Source of the DNA: Megasphaera vaginalis (ex Bordigoni et al. 2020)
Lineage (GTDB): Bacteria > Bacillota > Negativicutes > Veillonellales > Megasphaeraceae
Assembly (NCBI RefSeq): GCF_900240295.1
Contig: NZ_OEQB01000004.1
Coordinates: 62,001 to 126,000, forward strand
DNA: 64,000 bases
Direction: 5' to 3'
A program made the position numbers and the translations under genes. The notes beneath the pieces were generated by a model. The model saw only the letters and a program-made list of their open reading frames with translations, was not told the DNA's origin and searched no databases. Each line of letters opens with the position of its first letter. Positions within the stretch are counted from its first letter, which is position 1. This document shows, piece after piece, positions 36,396-45,365 of this stretch.

Positions 36396-37736
36396 TTATC
36401 TATCCTCCAAAGGGGTAAAAGCAACTATATCGCCGACATATTTCGTAGCCGGACGGATGATGCGGCCGTCGTACAATTTATTTTCAATATTGTGCGCCAA
36501 CCAGCCGACGAGACGGCTGACGACGAAGAGCGGCGTAAAGAGATCCTGCGGAATGCCGAGCATTTTATAGGCGAAGCCGCTGTAATAATCGACGTTGCTG
36601 CAAATATTCGTTCCCTTTCGTTCGCTCAGCGTCTTGATGGCGACGCTTTCGAAACGCCGATAGAATTCAAATTCCTGTTCCATTCCTTTTTCTTTTGCCA
36701 GTTTACCGCAGAAGTGGCGCATGATTTCGGCGCGAGGATCGGACAAGGTATAAACGGCGTGACCGAAGCCGTAGACCAGGCCGCTCTGGTTCTGGAATTG
36801 TTTGTTCAGAATTTTGTTGATGACGTCTCGCATCTGCGCTTCCGTGCCGTTCGGGCCGATGGCTTCCATGATACGGTGCATCATGATGGAAACTTTGATG
36901 TTGGCGCCGCCGTGCCGCGGTCCTTTCAGCGCGCCGATGGAACTGGCCATGGCGGAGTAAATGTCCGTATCCGTCGAAGCGACGACGACGTTGGTAAAGG
37001 TAGAGTTCGTACCGCCGCCGTGGTCGGCGTGAAGGAAGAGCAGGAGATCGAGAAGGTGAGCTTCCTGTTCCGTAAATTTTTCATCAGGGCGGAGAAGGGA
37101 AAGAATATTTTGTGCCGCCGAATAATTTTTGCGCGGATAATGGATGATCAAACTGCGTCGCTCATAATAATGGACTTTGGACATATAAGCATAACAGGCG
37201 ATGGAAGGCATTTTGCCCATAATGTTGAGACCTTTGCGCAGCGTTTGGTAAATATCGGTATTATCCGGATCGGGATCGTAATTATATAATGTCAATAACG
37301 CGTGCTGTAATTTGTTCATCAAATTCTTGCCGGGCAGCCGCAGTAAGTTCATTTCTAAAAATTCGTCAGGCAGATCATAACTGTTCTGCAGGATATGGCA
37401 GAAGGAAGCGAGCTCTTTCCGGTTCGGCAGATAGCCGAAAAGCAGGAGAAAACAGGCTTCTTCGTAGAGATAGCCGTGATAATTTTCTTTTTTGACGAGA
37501 TCACGGATATCGATGCCACGGTAATACAGAATACCGTCGCAATTGACTTTATTGTTGTCACCGTCGCGTTTGTAGCCGACGACATCGGCAATTCGCGTCA
37601 GGCCGACGAGGACGCCGGTGTGATCTTCATTACGCAGGCCGCGCTTGACACCGTATTTGGAATACCACGTGCGGGGGATCTGCGTAAAATTCTGAGATTT
37701 TCCATAAAATTGAGCTAAATAAATATTTTGGTCCAT
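36396..37736 (-). CDS. gltA: Citrate synthase
   Basis: A 446-residue enzyme. Catalytic residues sit in LHADHGGGTN (His), GPRHGGANIK (His) and CSNVDYYSGF (Asp). It condenses oxaloacetate and acetyl-CoA to citrate, the first step to 2-oxoglutarate. The ATG at 37736 has AAGGAG nearby; a longer frame (to 37895) would start within a very AT-rich leader. First gene of the citrate synthase-isocitrate dehydrogenase operon, divergent from the aconitase-like gene. Confidence 0.92.
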   Translation of the reverse strand: MDQNIYLAQFYGKSQNFTQIPRTWYSKYGVKRGLRNEDHTGVLVGLTRIADVVGYKRDGDNNKVNCDGILYYRGIDIRDLVKKENYHGYLYEEACFLLLFGYLPNRKELASFCHILQNSYDLPDEFLEMNLLRLPGKNLMNKLQHALLTLYNYDPDPDNTDIYQTLRKGLNIMGKMPSIACYAYMSKVHYYERRSLIIHYPRKNYSAAQNILSLLRPDEKFTEQEAHLLDLLLFLHADHGGGTNSTFTNVVVASTDTDIYSAMASSIGALKGPRHGGANIKVSIMMHRIMEAIGPNGTEAQMRDVINKILNKQFQNQSGLVYGFGHAVYTLSDPRAEIMRHFCGKLAKEKGMEQEFEFYRRFESVAIKTLSERKGTNICSNVDYYSGFAYKMLGIPQDLFTPLFVVSRLVGWLAHNIENKLYDGRIIRPATKYVGDIVAFTPLEDR

Positions 37737-37938
37737 ACTGAAAGACGCTCCTTCCTGCGCTTTTACAGCAGAATTTTTATGTTTATAGATATTCGCTAAT
37801 ATACATAAAAATACATTAAGATACAGGGCCTTCAACAAGTAGTTGAGATATAAGTTATTATAACATAAATAGTGGTAATGTAAAATAAAAAACAATGAAA
37901 AATAGGCTTGATAAAGCTGGTAATGGAGAAATAGATTA

Positions 37939-38043
37939 TGATATAATATTTACGTAATATATAAAAATTTCTCATTGTGAAAATTAATTACGATAATTTT
38001 ACAATTAGAAACTTCAATACTGACATAAGGGACTGGCTTATGT
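37939..38043 (+). promoter_or_regulatory. Extended -10 promoter and leader hairpin of the aconitase-like gene
   Basis: TGATATAAT (37939-37947) is an extended -10. The ~115-base leader ends in a small hairpin ACATAAG/CTTATGT (38023-38029, 38037-38043) just before AAGGGAG. The 328-base divergent gap (37737-38064) is very AT-rich and has no gene. Regulation by the hairpin is a guess. Confidence 0.4.
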
Positions 38044-38064
38044 ATAGAAGGGAGATTTTTATCA

Positions 38065-40338
38065 ATGATTCGATTATATGACGGCGGCGTTTATTTAGTG
38101 AACGGAAATGAAATCATTCCCGAAGGAGAAGCTGTTCGGGTGGAAGCCGTGACGGGAAAACTGGCTTGCCGTGAGGCGGCTCGCAAGGGAACGATTTCTT
38201 ACGGCATTTTAAAGGAACATAATACGGCAGATACGATGGATCATTTAAAAATAAGATTCGATGCCATGGCTTCGCATGATATTACCTTTGTCGGCATTAT
38301 TCAAACGGCTAGAGCGTCGGGAATGGAGACGTTTCCGCTTCCTTACGTATTGACTAACTGCCATAATTCGCTTTGTGCCGTCGGCGGGACGATCAATGAA
38401 GACGATCACGTGTTCGGCTTGTCGGCAGCTCAAAAATATGGCGGCATTTATGTACCGCCTCACCTTGCCGTCATTCACCAGTATATGCGTGAAAAGATGG
38501 CGGGCTGCGGGAAAATGATTCTTGGCTCCGACAGTCACACGCGTTACGGCGCTCTCGGCACGATGGCTGTCGGCGAAGGTGGCGGCGAACTGGTTAAACA
38601 GCTGTTATGCGATACGTACGATGTGGCCTGTCCGGCTATCGTCGGCGTCTATCTTGACGGTACGCCGGCGCCGTCTGTCGGTCCTCATGACATTGCAACG
38701 GCTATTGTCGGCGCCGTTTTCAAAAACGGGTACGTGAAGAATAAGGTCATGGAATTCGTCGGTCCCGGCATTACGGCACTGTCGACAGATTACCGCAACA
38801 GTATTGACGTCATGACGACGGAAACGACCTGCCTTTCTTCCGTATGGCGGACGGATGACGATACGAAAGCCTATTTGACGCAGCATGGCCGCGGCGATGA
38901 TTACAGGGAATTAAATCCTGCCGCCGTTGCCTACTACGATGGCATGATTTACGTCGATCTGTGTAAAATCAAACCGATGATCGCCATGCCGATGCACCCA
39001 AGCAATGCGTTTACGATTGATGAAGTAGTCGCCAATGCGGCGGATATTCTTCATGACGTTGAAACGGCCATCAAAGAGCGGATAACCAGCGAGGCCGTTA
39101 CGTTTACGTTAAGCGATAAAATTAAAGACGGCAAGTTTTATGTTCAGCAAGGCGTGATTGCCGGTTGTTCCGGCGGCAATTATACGAATGTTCTGGCAGC
39201 TGCGCATGTGTTGAAGAACAGGTCTTGCGGCAACGGCGTTTTTACGCTTGACGTTTATCCGTCGTCGCAACCGGTCTATATGGATCTCCTGCGCAAAGGA
39301 GCCGTAACGGATTTGATGGCTGCCGGCGCCGTCGTGAAAACGGCTTTTTGCGGCCCCTGTTTCGGCGCCGGAGATACGCCGGCCAATAATGCCTTCAGTA
39401 TTCGTCATACGACGCGTAACTTCCCGAACCGGGAAGGCAGCAAGCCCGGCAGCGGTCAATTCTCGGCCGTCGCCTTGATGGACGCTAGGTCTATTGCGGC
39501 AACGGCTGTTAACAGCGGCGTTTTAACGTCGGCAGACGGGTATTTTGACGACTATCGGGAAGCGCCGTATACGTATGACGATGCGGCATACGCCGCCAGG
39601 GTTTATCAGGGGTTCGGCCGGCCGGCAGCCGATACGCCTCTCGTTTACGGACCGAATATCAAGGATTGGCCGGAACAGGAGGCCCTGACGGATTCGATTC
39701 TCGTCAAGGTATGTTCGAAAATACTGGATCCCGTTACGACAACTGATGAACTCATTCCGTCAGGCGAGACGTCTTCTTATCGGTCGAACCCGCTCGGGTT
39801 GGCCGAATTCACCCTGTCCCGCCGTGATCCGGCGTACGTCGGTCGCTCCAAGGCGGTTCGCGCCTTGGAAGCGCAACGGCGCGGCGGTACCGTTCCGGCG
39901 GAAATACATGCCGTTTACGATGTCTTGGAAAAAACTGTCGGTAAAATCGAACGGGAAGCGGTCGGTATCGGCAGCGTGATTTACTGTATCAAACCGGGCG
40001 ACGGTTCGGCCCGGGAACAAGCGGCCAGTTGTCAACGCGTTCTCGGCGGTTTGGCCAATATTTGCCGTGAATATGCGACGAAGCGGTACCGTTCCAATGT
40101 CATCAATTGGGGCATGGTGCCTTTCCAAATGAAGGAGGCGCCGTCCTTTGCCGTCGGAGACTACATTTATGTTCCTCAGATCGCGGCGATTCTCCAAGGT
40201 GATATGAAAAATGTGAAGGCCTACGTTGTCAGCGGCGCGAATGTTCATGAAATTACGCTGTATATCGATGAGCTTACGGCGGAAGAACGGCAGATCATCC
40301 AAGCAGGCTGTCTCATTAATTACAACAGAAAACGGTAA
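38065..40338 (+). CDS. Aconitase-family hydratase (YbhJ-like)
   Basis: A 757-residue protein with the aconitase fold. [19 protein letters not shown] is the substrate-binding block; [4Fe-4S] ligands are in [15 protein letters not shown] and [15 protein letters not shown]. The architecture and opening resemble E. coli YbhJ more than classical AcnA/AcnB. Next to citrate synthase and isocitrate dehydrogenase it most likely does citrate to isocitrate, giving the oxidative branch to 2-oxoglutarate; this is inferred from context. Confidence 0.82.
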   Translation: MIRLYDGGVYLVNGNEIIPEGEAVRVEAVTGKLACREAARKGTISYGILKEHNTADTMDHLKIRFDAMASHDITFVGIIQTARASGMETFPLPYVLTNCHNSLCAVGGTINEDDHVFGLSAAQKYGGIYVPPHLAVIHQYMREKMAGCGKMILGSDSHTRYGALGTMAVGEGGGELVKQLLCDTYDVACPAIVGVYLDGTPAPSVGPHDIATAIVGAVFKNGYVKNKVMEFVGPGITALSTDYRNSIDVMTTETTCLSSVWRTDDDTKAYLTQHGRGDDYRELNPAAVAYYDGMIYVDLCKIKPMIAMPMHPSNAFTIDEVVANAADILHDVETAIKERITSEAVTFTLSDKIKDGKFYVQQGVIAGCSGGNYTNVLAAAHVLKNRSCGNGVFTLDVYPSSQPVYMDLLRKGAVTDLMAAGAVVKTAFCGPCFGAGDTPANNAFSIRHTTRNFPNREGSKPGSGQFSAVALMDARSIAATAVNSGVLTSADGYFDDYREAPYTYDDAAYAARVYQGFGRPAADTPLVYGPNIKDWPEQEALTDSILVKVCSKILDPVTTTDELIPSGETSSYRSNPLGLAEFTLSRRDPAYVGRSKAVRALEAQRRGGTVPAEIHAVYDVLEKTVGKIEREAVGIGSVIYCIKPGDGSAREQAASCQRVLGGLANICREYATKRYRSNVINWGMVPFQMKEAPSFAVGDYIYVPQIAAILQGDMKNVKAYVVSGANVHEITLYIDELTAEERQIIQAGCLINYNRKR

Positions 40339-40348
40339 GTTTTACTAT

Positions 40349-40390
40349 GAAATCCCCGGCGTCTTCTTTTTCTGCGCCGGGGATTTCGTG
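40349..40390 (+). terminator. Hairpin terminator after the aconitase-like gene
   Basis: Perfect 13-bp arms (40349-40361 and 40375-40387) ten bases after the stop; the T-run is weak (GTGTTTG). The following 270 bases to the AraC gene show no convincing gene. Confidence 0.65.
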
Positions 40391-40660
40391 TTTGTGAACA
40401 GGGGCAGCTGTAAAAATGCCGCCGTCACCGATGGAAAACTTTCAGGCTATGCACAGTGTCGGAACGGGCCGGTCAGGAAATGGGCGGTCAACGATGGCGG
40501 AGCAGTCCCGTTTTGCAGAAAGTATGATCAAGGTATACACAATATATCCACAACAGATACAGCTGATACTACTATATCTTTGGGTACGAGTGGAAATAAG
40601 GGACTTTGCAGCCGGCTCCGATATCATTGGAAAAGCCGGCTGTAAAGGGAGCGGTTTTCG

Positions 40661-41506
40661 TCAGTCGACGGGATCTTCTTTTTCCTGTGGCGGCAGCCCT
40701 TGACGCGGCGATTGGCGGAAGGTTTCCTTCCAGGCCCTGTAAAAGGTGGAATAGTTGCGGAAACCGCTGTCGTAGCAGACTGTTGTCAGCGGCAGTCCTT
40801 CCGCCATCAATCGTTTGGCCAGCAAAAGGCGTTTCAGCGTAATGTACTTATTCAGCGTATAGCCTGTCGTTTCTTTAAAGAGGTGCATCAAGTAGTCGTT
40901 GCTGATGTAAAAAGCGGCGGCAACGGCAGAAACGGAGAGCGTATCCGTCAAGTGCGAGTGAATGTAAGTGATGATTTCCCGGATCTTTTCATTTTCTTTT
41001 CCCGTCTTGATGAAGCCTATTTTTTTATCTTTCACGGCGCGTGCCAAATGAATGAGGAATTCGAGAAAAACCGTCTGCTGCAGCAAGGGGGAATATTCTC
41101 CGGTGTCCGTCCACGCTTGGCGCAGTCGACACGAAGCGCCGTACAGACTGCCGATTTCCGGTCCCTGCCGCAAGACGGGTGCCGCCGCTTCCGTAAACAC
41201 TGCGTTCAGGTCGTAGCCGGCAGCGGCGTATCCGGTGAAAAAGTGGGGCGACATGTAGGCGATGACGCGTTCATACGGCGCTGCGCCGCTGACGAGGGGA
41301 CGATGAAGCTGACCGGTTCTGACGAGGACGATATCAAAAGGCTGAAGCGCATATTGTTTGCCTTCGATTTCGTAGGCTGCTTCGCCTTGAAGAAAAAGCG
41401 TTATCTTGTCGAAGTCATGATAGTGGCAGGGGAAGTGCCGTTCCGCCTTGTCGCAAAGATGGAAGAGCCGCAGATCTTCCGTCAAATATCCCGTTTTTTT
41501 GTACAT
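40661..41506 (-). CDS. AraC-family transcriptional regulator
   Basis: A 281-residue protein. Residues 1-150 form a cupin-like sensor (HFPCHYHDFDKITLFLQGEA); the C-terminal ~100 residues hold two helix-turn-helix units (LSVSAVAAAFYISNDYLMHLFKE, and TTVCYDSGFRNYSTFYRAWKE). The ATG at 41506 has AGGAGG six bases upstream. It stands alone between the aconitase-like gene and dapF; the target is unknown. Confidence 0.9.
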   Translation of the reverse strand: MYKKTGYLTEDLRLFHLCDKAERHFPCHYHDFDKITLFLQGEAAYEIEGKQYALQPFDIVLVRTGQLHRPLVSGAAPYERVIAYMSPHFFTGYAAAGYDLNAVFTEAAAPVLRQGPEIGSLYGASCRLRQAWTDTGEYSPLLQQTVFLEFLIHLARAVKDKKIGFIKTGKENEKIREIITYIHSHLTDTLSVSAVAAAFYISNDYLMHLFKETTGYTLNKYITLKRLLLAKRLMAEGLPLTTVCYDSGFRNYSTFYRAWKETFRQSPRQGLPPQEKEDPVD

Positions 41507-41572
41507 GCATGCCTCCTGAAACAGAATTTGCAATAAGTATAGCATTATTTTCATATATTTGCTATTTTCCGC

Positions 41573-41581
41573 TGTTATAAT
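41573..41581 (+). promoter_or_regulatory. Extended -10 promoter of dapF
   Basis: TGTTATAAT (41573-41581) fits an extended -10 (TG, one base, TATAAT), about 55 bases before the ATG. No good -35 is visible. Confidence 0.45.
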
Positions 41582-41636
41582 AAACGTATACGTACAGTTG
41601 CATAGAAACCTTTGGTCTGTAATAGAGGAGGAACGT

Positions 41637-42473
41637 ATGAAATTTGTTAAAATGCATGGGTTAGGCAATGATTTTGTGTTTTTTGAAGATGCGGCAGGCG
41701 CGGCAAAAGATTTTACGGATCTCGCCGTTGCCGTGTGTGACCGCCATACCGGCATCGGCGCCGACGGGATCATCGTCATCGTTCCCAGCGATAAAGCCGA
41801 CGTGCGCATGCGCATTATTAATGCCGACGGCAGCGAAGCGGAAATGTGCGGCAACGGTATTCGCTGTTTTGCCAAATATGTATATGATAACGGCATCATG
41901 AAGAAAGATACTTTTACGGTGGAAACGCTGGCCGGTATCATGACGCCGCAAGTCACTGTCGGCGCCGACGGTAAAGTGTCTTTGGTTACGATTAACATGG
42001 GCAAGCCTTTTACGGATCGCAGTCAGATTCCCATGGAAGGTCCGGCAGGACCCGTCGTCAATGAAGACCTTGTCGTCGACGGTACGACGTATAAGATTAC
42101 GAGCCTGCTCATGGGCGTGCCTCATACGATGACGTATGTGACCGATGTGGACGCCGTCGCGCTTCATCAGTTGGGCCCGAAATTCGAAACGCACAGCGCT
42201 TTCCCGCGCAAGACGAATATGAATTTCGTCCAAGTCGTCGATGATCATACGATTAAAGTTCATACTTGGGAACGCGGCGCCGGGGCCACGTTGGCTTGCG
42301 GCACCGGTTCCTGCGCCTGCGCCGTCGGTTCTTTCCTGAACGGATTTACCGGTCGCAGCGTTGATGTGCAGCTTTATCTGGGGACACTCCATGTTGAATA
42401 CAGCGAAGCTGACGGCAACGTTTACATGACCGGACCGGCCGCCGTTTCGTTCAGCGGCGATTGGCCGGCTTGA
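41637..42473 (+). CDS. dapF: Diaminopimelate epimerase
   Basis: A 278-residue enzyme. The two catalytic cysteines are in AEMCGNGIRC and LACGTGSCAC, with the N-terminal KMHGLGNDFV typical. It converts LL- to meso-diaminopimelate for lysine and peptidoglycan. GAGGAGG precedes the ATG. A strong terminator follows, so it appears monocistronic. Confidence 0.97.
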   Translation: MKFVKMHGLGNDFVFFEDAAGAAKDFTDLAVAVCDRHTGIGADGIIVIVPSDKADVRMRIINADGSEAEMCGNGIRCFAKYVYDNGIMKKDTFTVETLAGIMTPQVTVGADGKVSLVTINMGKPFTDRSQIPMEGPAGPVVNEDLVVDGTTYKITSLLMGVPHTMTYVTDVDAVALHQLGPKFETHSAFPRKTNMNFVQVVDDHTIKVHTWERGAGATLACGTGSCACAVGSFLNGFTGRSVDVQLYLGTLHVEYSEADGNVYMTGPAAVSFSGDWPA

Positions 42474-42493
42474 GTACGGAGCGGTATGCGTTG

Positions 42494-42532
42494 AAGATAC
42501 GTCGTCCTTGCAGGCGGCGTATCTTTTTTTTC
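42494..42532 (+). terminator. Terminator of dapF
   Basis: AAGATACG (42494-42501) pairs with CGTATCTT (42518-42525), extended inward with wobble pairs to about 13 bp, then a run of T to 42531. Confidence 0.85.
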
Positions 42533-42592
42533 GCTTCCGTGATACGATAGAAGCGATAATTGCGGAAAACAGGATCATTCGGGAGGAGAGTC

Positions 42593-43492
42593 ATGAAATA
42601 CGTAGTCGTTGATATTGGCGGAACGGATATAAAATACGGCCTTGCCGAGCGGAGCGGCGTGCTTTTGCACAGCGGCAAGATGCCTTCTTGCCTGACGACG
42701 GGAGGAGCGGCGTCGTTGGCCGACAGAGTGGCCGCCGTCGTCTTGCAGTATCGGCGGGAGCACGACGTCGCCGGCGTGGCGCTGGCGACGACAGGCGTCG
42801 TCAATACGGACAGCGGTGTTATTGCGTGGGCAGGAAGTCATCTGCCCGGTTATGCTGGGTTGCCTCTGACCGACGAAGTTTCTCGGAGATGCGGCGTGCC
42901 CTGCAGTGCGGAAAACGATGTTAATGCCGCCGCTTACGGTGAATATTGGCGTGGCGCCGCGCAAGGCGCCGCTTCGCTTTTTTGTATGGCTGTCGGTACC
43001 GGTATTGGCGGCGCCCTGTTGCAGTACGGGCAGCTTTGGCGCGGCGTCGCCGGCAGTGCCGGTGAGATCGGCCTGCTGCGGCACGGCAGCAGGGAAACCT
43101 TTGAGGAACGTGCCGCAGTACCGGCGCTGTTGCGCCGCGCGACGGCTGCCGGATGCGCGGTGCGCGACGGTAAAGCGCTCTTTGCCGCCGCCGCTGCCGG
43201 TGATGAAAGAGCCGCTGCCGTTATCCGTGGCGGGATCGATTGTTGGGCTGAGGAGATCGCCAATATCTGCTGGCTTCTCAATCCGGCGGTCGTCGTTCTC
43301 GGCGGCGCCGTCATGGCGCAGCGTGACTATCTTGAGCCGAGATTGGTGCGGCAGCTGCAGCGGCTGGTAGATCCCTATATCTTGGCGCGGACGTCGCTGC
43401 GATTTGCCGCATTGGGCAATACGGCGGCCATGATCGGAGCGCTGTATCATTTCTTACAGACGGAGGAAGGCGGTGCGAATGGAAAAACGTGA
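42593..43492 (+). CDS. ROK-family sugar kinase/regulator
   Basis: A 299-residue ASKHA-fold protein. DIGGTDIKYGL is the phosphate-binding motif and VGTGIGGALLQ follows; SAENDVNAAAYGEYW holds the catalytic Asp of the family. The zinc-binding cysteine cluster of glucokinase-type ROK proteins is absent (the region reads GEIGLLRHGSRETFEERAAV), as in some beta-glucoside or N-acetylmannosamine kinases. GGAGGAG lies upstream. Substrate unknown. Overlaps the next gene by 14 bases. Confidence 0.8.
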   Translation: MKYVVVDIGGTDIKYGLAERSGVLLHSGKMPSCLTTGGAASLADRVAAVVLQYRREHDVAGVALATTGVVNTDSGVIAWAGSHLPGYAGLPLTDEVSRRCGVPCSAENDVNAAAYGEYWRGAAQGAASLFCMAVGTGIGGALLQYGQLWRGVAGSAGEIGLLRHGSRETFEERAAVPALLRRATAAGCAVRDGKALFAAAAAGDERAAAVIRGGIDCWAEEIANICWLLNPAVVVLGGAVMAQRDYLEPRLVRQLQRLVDPYILARTSLRFAALGNTAAMIGALYHFLQTEEGGANGKT

Positions 43493-44624
43493 TCTTATCA
43501 AGGCTTCGTTTATCGACAGGCCGAATCGATTTATCGTTCACGCCGCTGCAGATGCTGGCGTTGTCACGTGTCATCTGCCGAATCCGGGTCGTCTTTGGGA
43601 ACTGCTTTTTCCGGGGGTTACGCTCTGGCTGCGCCGCGCGGCCGCGCAGGGTAAGGTCAGGCGCAAAACGGCTTATGACGTCGTCGGTATCGAACGTGAC
43701 GGCGTCCCCGTTTTGATGGATACGCAGTATACGAATGACGTTGCCGCCAGTCTGATTGAGCGGCAGGCTGTGCCGGGCTGGGAAGGATGGCATGTCTTTC
43801 GCCGTGAAGTCACGATCGGCGAAAGCCGTTTTGACCTGCTGCTGAAAAAGGGCGAAGAACTGTTCTTTGTCGAAGTAAAGTCGTGTTCTCTTTTCGGCAG
43901 CGATGGCGGCGCCATGTTTCCCGATGCCGTAACGGAACGGGGACGGAAACATCTTCTTCATCTGGTTGCCTTGAAACGGCAAGGATTTCGTACAGGGCTG
44001 CTCTTTCTCGTTCAATGGCCGCGGGCGCGCTGGTTTTTGCCGGATTACCATACCGATCCCGCTTTTGCCGCCGCTTTTTATGAGGCGGCGCCGTATCTTG
44101 ACTGGAAAGCGTTGGCCGTGGCCTGGGATGAGACCTTTACGCTGCCCGAGCCGCGCGGTCTCCTCGCCTATCCGGAAGATGTGCTGCGCAGAGAGAATCG
44201 TGATGGCGGCGACTACCTGATCGTCGTCGAAATGCCGGCGGACGCGACCGTTGCAATCGGTTCGCTGGGCCCCGTTTTTTTTGCCAAAGGGTTTTACGTT
44301 TACGTCGGTTCGGCGAAGCGAAATTTGTCTGCCCGGTTGGCCCGTCACGGCAGGCGGCGAAAAAAATTGCGTTGGCATTTTGATTATCTCCGCGCCGTTG
44401 CCGAGATAGTCGCGCCGATTCCGATTCGTACGGCCGATGATCTGGAATGCGAGCTTGCCCGCGCTGTCGGCGCCGTTGCCGATCGGACAGTGCCCCGTTT
44501 CGGCTGCAGTGATTGCTCGTGCGACTCTCATTTGTTCGCCTTCAATGAAAATCCGATGAATAATCGAACGTTCATGAGAATTATTGAAGATTTCCGCATT
44601 AACCGTTTGGGTAATATGCTATAA
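43479..44624 (+). CDS. sfsA: SfsA-family protein fused to a C-terminal DUF123 (GIY-YIG-like) domain
   Basis: A 381-residue protein. Residues ~1-225 are SfsA (RFIVHAAADAG, HLPNPGRLWELLFPG, FVEVKSCSLF, LLFLVQWPRARWF), a DNA-binding/nuclease-fold protein. Residues ~245-365 look like DUF123 (FAKGFYVYVGSAKRNLSARL, then LRWHFDYL and SDCSCDSHLF). The two families occur separately elsewhere; here one frame joins them without an internal stop. I chose ATG 43479 behind GGAGGAAGG; a GTG six bases earlier is possible. Function is uncertain; a DNA or nucleic-acid role is likely. Confidence 0.8.
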   Translation: MEKRDLIKASFIDRPNRFIVHAAADAGVVTCHLPNPGRLWELLFPGVTLWLRRAAAQGKVRRKTAYDVVGIERDGVPVLMDTQYTNDVAASLIERQAVPGWEGWHVFRREVTIGESRFDLLLKKGEELFFVEVKSCSLFGSDGGAMFPDAVTERGRKHLLHLVALKRQGFRTGLLFLVQWPRARWFLPDYHTDPAFAAAFYEAAPYLDWKALAVAWDETFTLPEPRGLLAYPEDVLRRENRDGGDYLIVVEMPADATVAIGSLGPVFFAKGFYVYVGSAKRNLSARLARHGRRRKKLRWHFDYLRAVAEIVAPIPIRTADDLECELARAVGAVADRTVPRFGCSDCSCDSHLFAFNENPMNNRTFMRIIEDFRINRLGNML

Positions 44625-44625
44625 T
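44617..44625 (+). promoter_or_regulatory. Extended -10 promoter of the HD-domain gene
   Basis: TGCTATAAT (44617-44625) overlaps the stop of the SfsA fusion gene, about 30 bases before the next ATG. Confidence 0.45.
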
Positions 44626-44655
44626 AGATATTATTTATTAAGGGGGATGTTGTCT

Positions 44656-45243
44656 ATGGAACGTAGCGATGCACTGCAACTGTTGCGAAAATATAATCAG
44701 GAGCCTTTTCACATTTTGCACGGCTTGACTGTTGAAGGAGTAATGCGGTGGTATGCCGAAGAACTCGGTTATGGCGCGGAAAAGGACTATTGGGGATTAG
44801 TCGGCCTGCTGCACGATGTCGATTTTGAAAAGTACCCGGAACAGCATTGCCGGAAAGCGCCGGAGCTCCTCGCCGAAATCGGCGCCGATGACAAATTCAT
44901 TTATTCCGTTTGTTGTCACGGTTACGGTATTTGCACCGATTGGGAGCCGAAGGAAAAAATGGAGAAAGTTCTTTTTGCTGCCGACGAATTAACGGGGCTG
45001 ATCGGCGCCGCCGCAAAGATGCGTCCATCAAAGAGCACGCAGGATATGGAAGTAAAAAGCCTGAAAAAGAAGTTTAAAGATAAACGATTCGCCGCCGGCT
45101 GTTCCCGTGACGTTATCGAACAAGGCGCACAATTGCTGGGCTGGGATCTTTCTGAATTAATGGAAAAGACGATTCTTGCCATGCGCGCTTGTGAAGATTC
45201 CGTTCGCGCGGAATACAAGAAATTGACCGGTTTGGACGAATAA
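44656..45243 (+). CDS. HD-domain phosphohydrolase-like protein
   Basis: A 195-residue protein. The HD-superfamily metal site is GLLHDVDFEK, preceded by FHILHGLTVEGVMRWYA and followed by SVCCHGYGI and ADELTGLIGAA. Such proteins (HDIG type) hydrolyse nucleotides or related phosphates; substrate unknown. AGGGGGA precedes the ATG. It has its own promoter and terminator. Confidence 0.8.
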   Translation: MERSDALQLLRKYNQEPFHILHGLTVEGVMRWYAEELGYGAEKDYWGLVGLLHDVDFEKYPEQHCRKAPELLAEIGADDKFIYSVCCHGYGICTDWEPKEKMEKVLFAADELTGLIGAAAKMRPSKSTQDMEVKSLKKKFKDKRFAAGCSRDVIEQGAQLLGWDLSELMEKTILAMRACEDSVRAEYKKLTGLDE

Positions 45244-45312
45244 CTTTTCGCTTACGGCAGAACGGCCGAATTGCCGTCTTGCTGCGAAAGGATATACTGA
45301 CCGTTCGTACTC

Positions 45313-45346
45313 AGGCAGTGCTGCCGTTGCGGTGCACTGCCTTTTC
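45313..45346 (+). terminator. Terminator between the HD gene and rarA
   Basis: Arms AGGCAGTG (45313-45320) and CACTGCCT (45335-45342), followed by TTTT. Confidence 0.7.
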
Positions 45347-45365
45347 TGCGAAGAAAGGCGCCGTT

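Noticed and set aside
40606-40645. Stem downstream of the AraC gene as its terminator
   Set aside because: Good 13-bp stem but no T-run on the minus strand.
40416-40703. Plus-strand frame of ~95 residues after the aconitase-like gene
   Set aside because: No ribosome site, unusual composition, and it overlaps the AraC gene end.
43311-44531. Long minus-strand frame across the ROK and SfsA genes
   Set aside because: Antisense shadow in GC-rich coding DNA; low-complexity composition.
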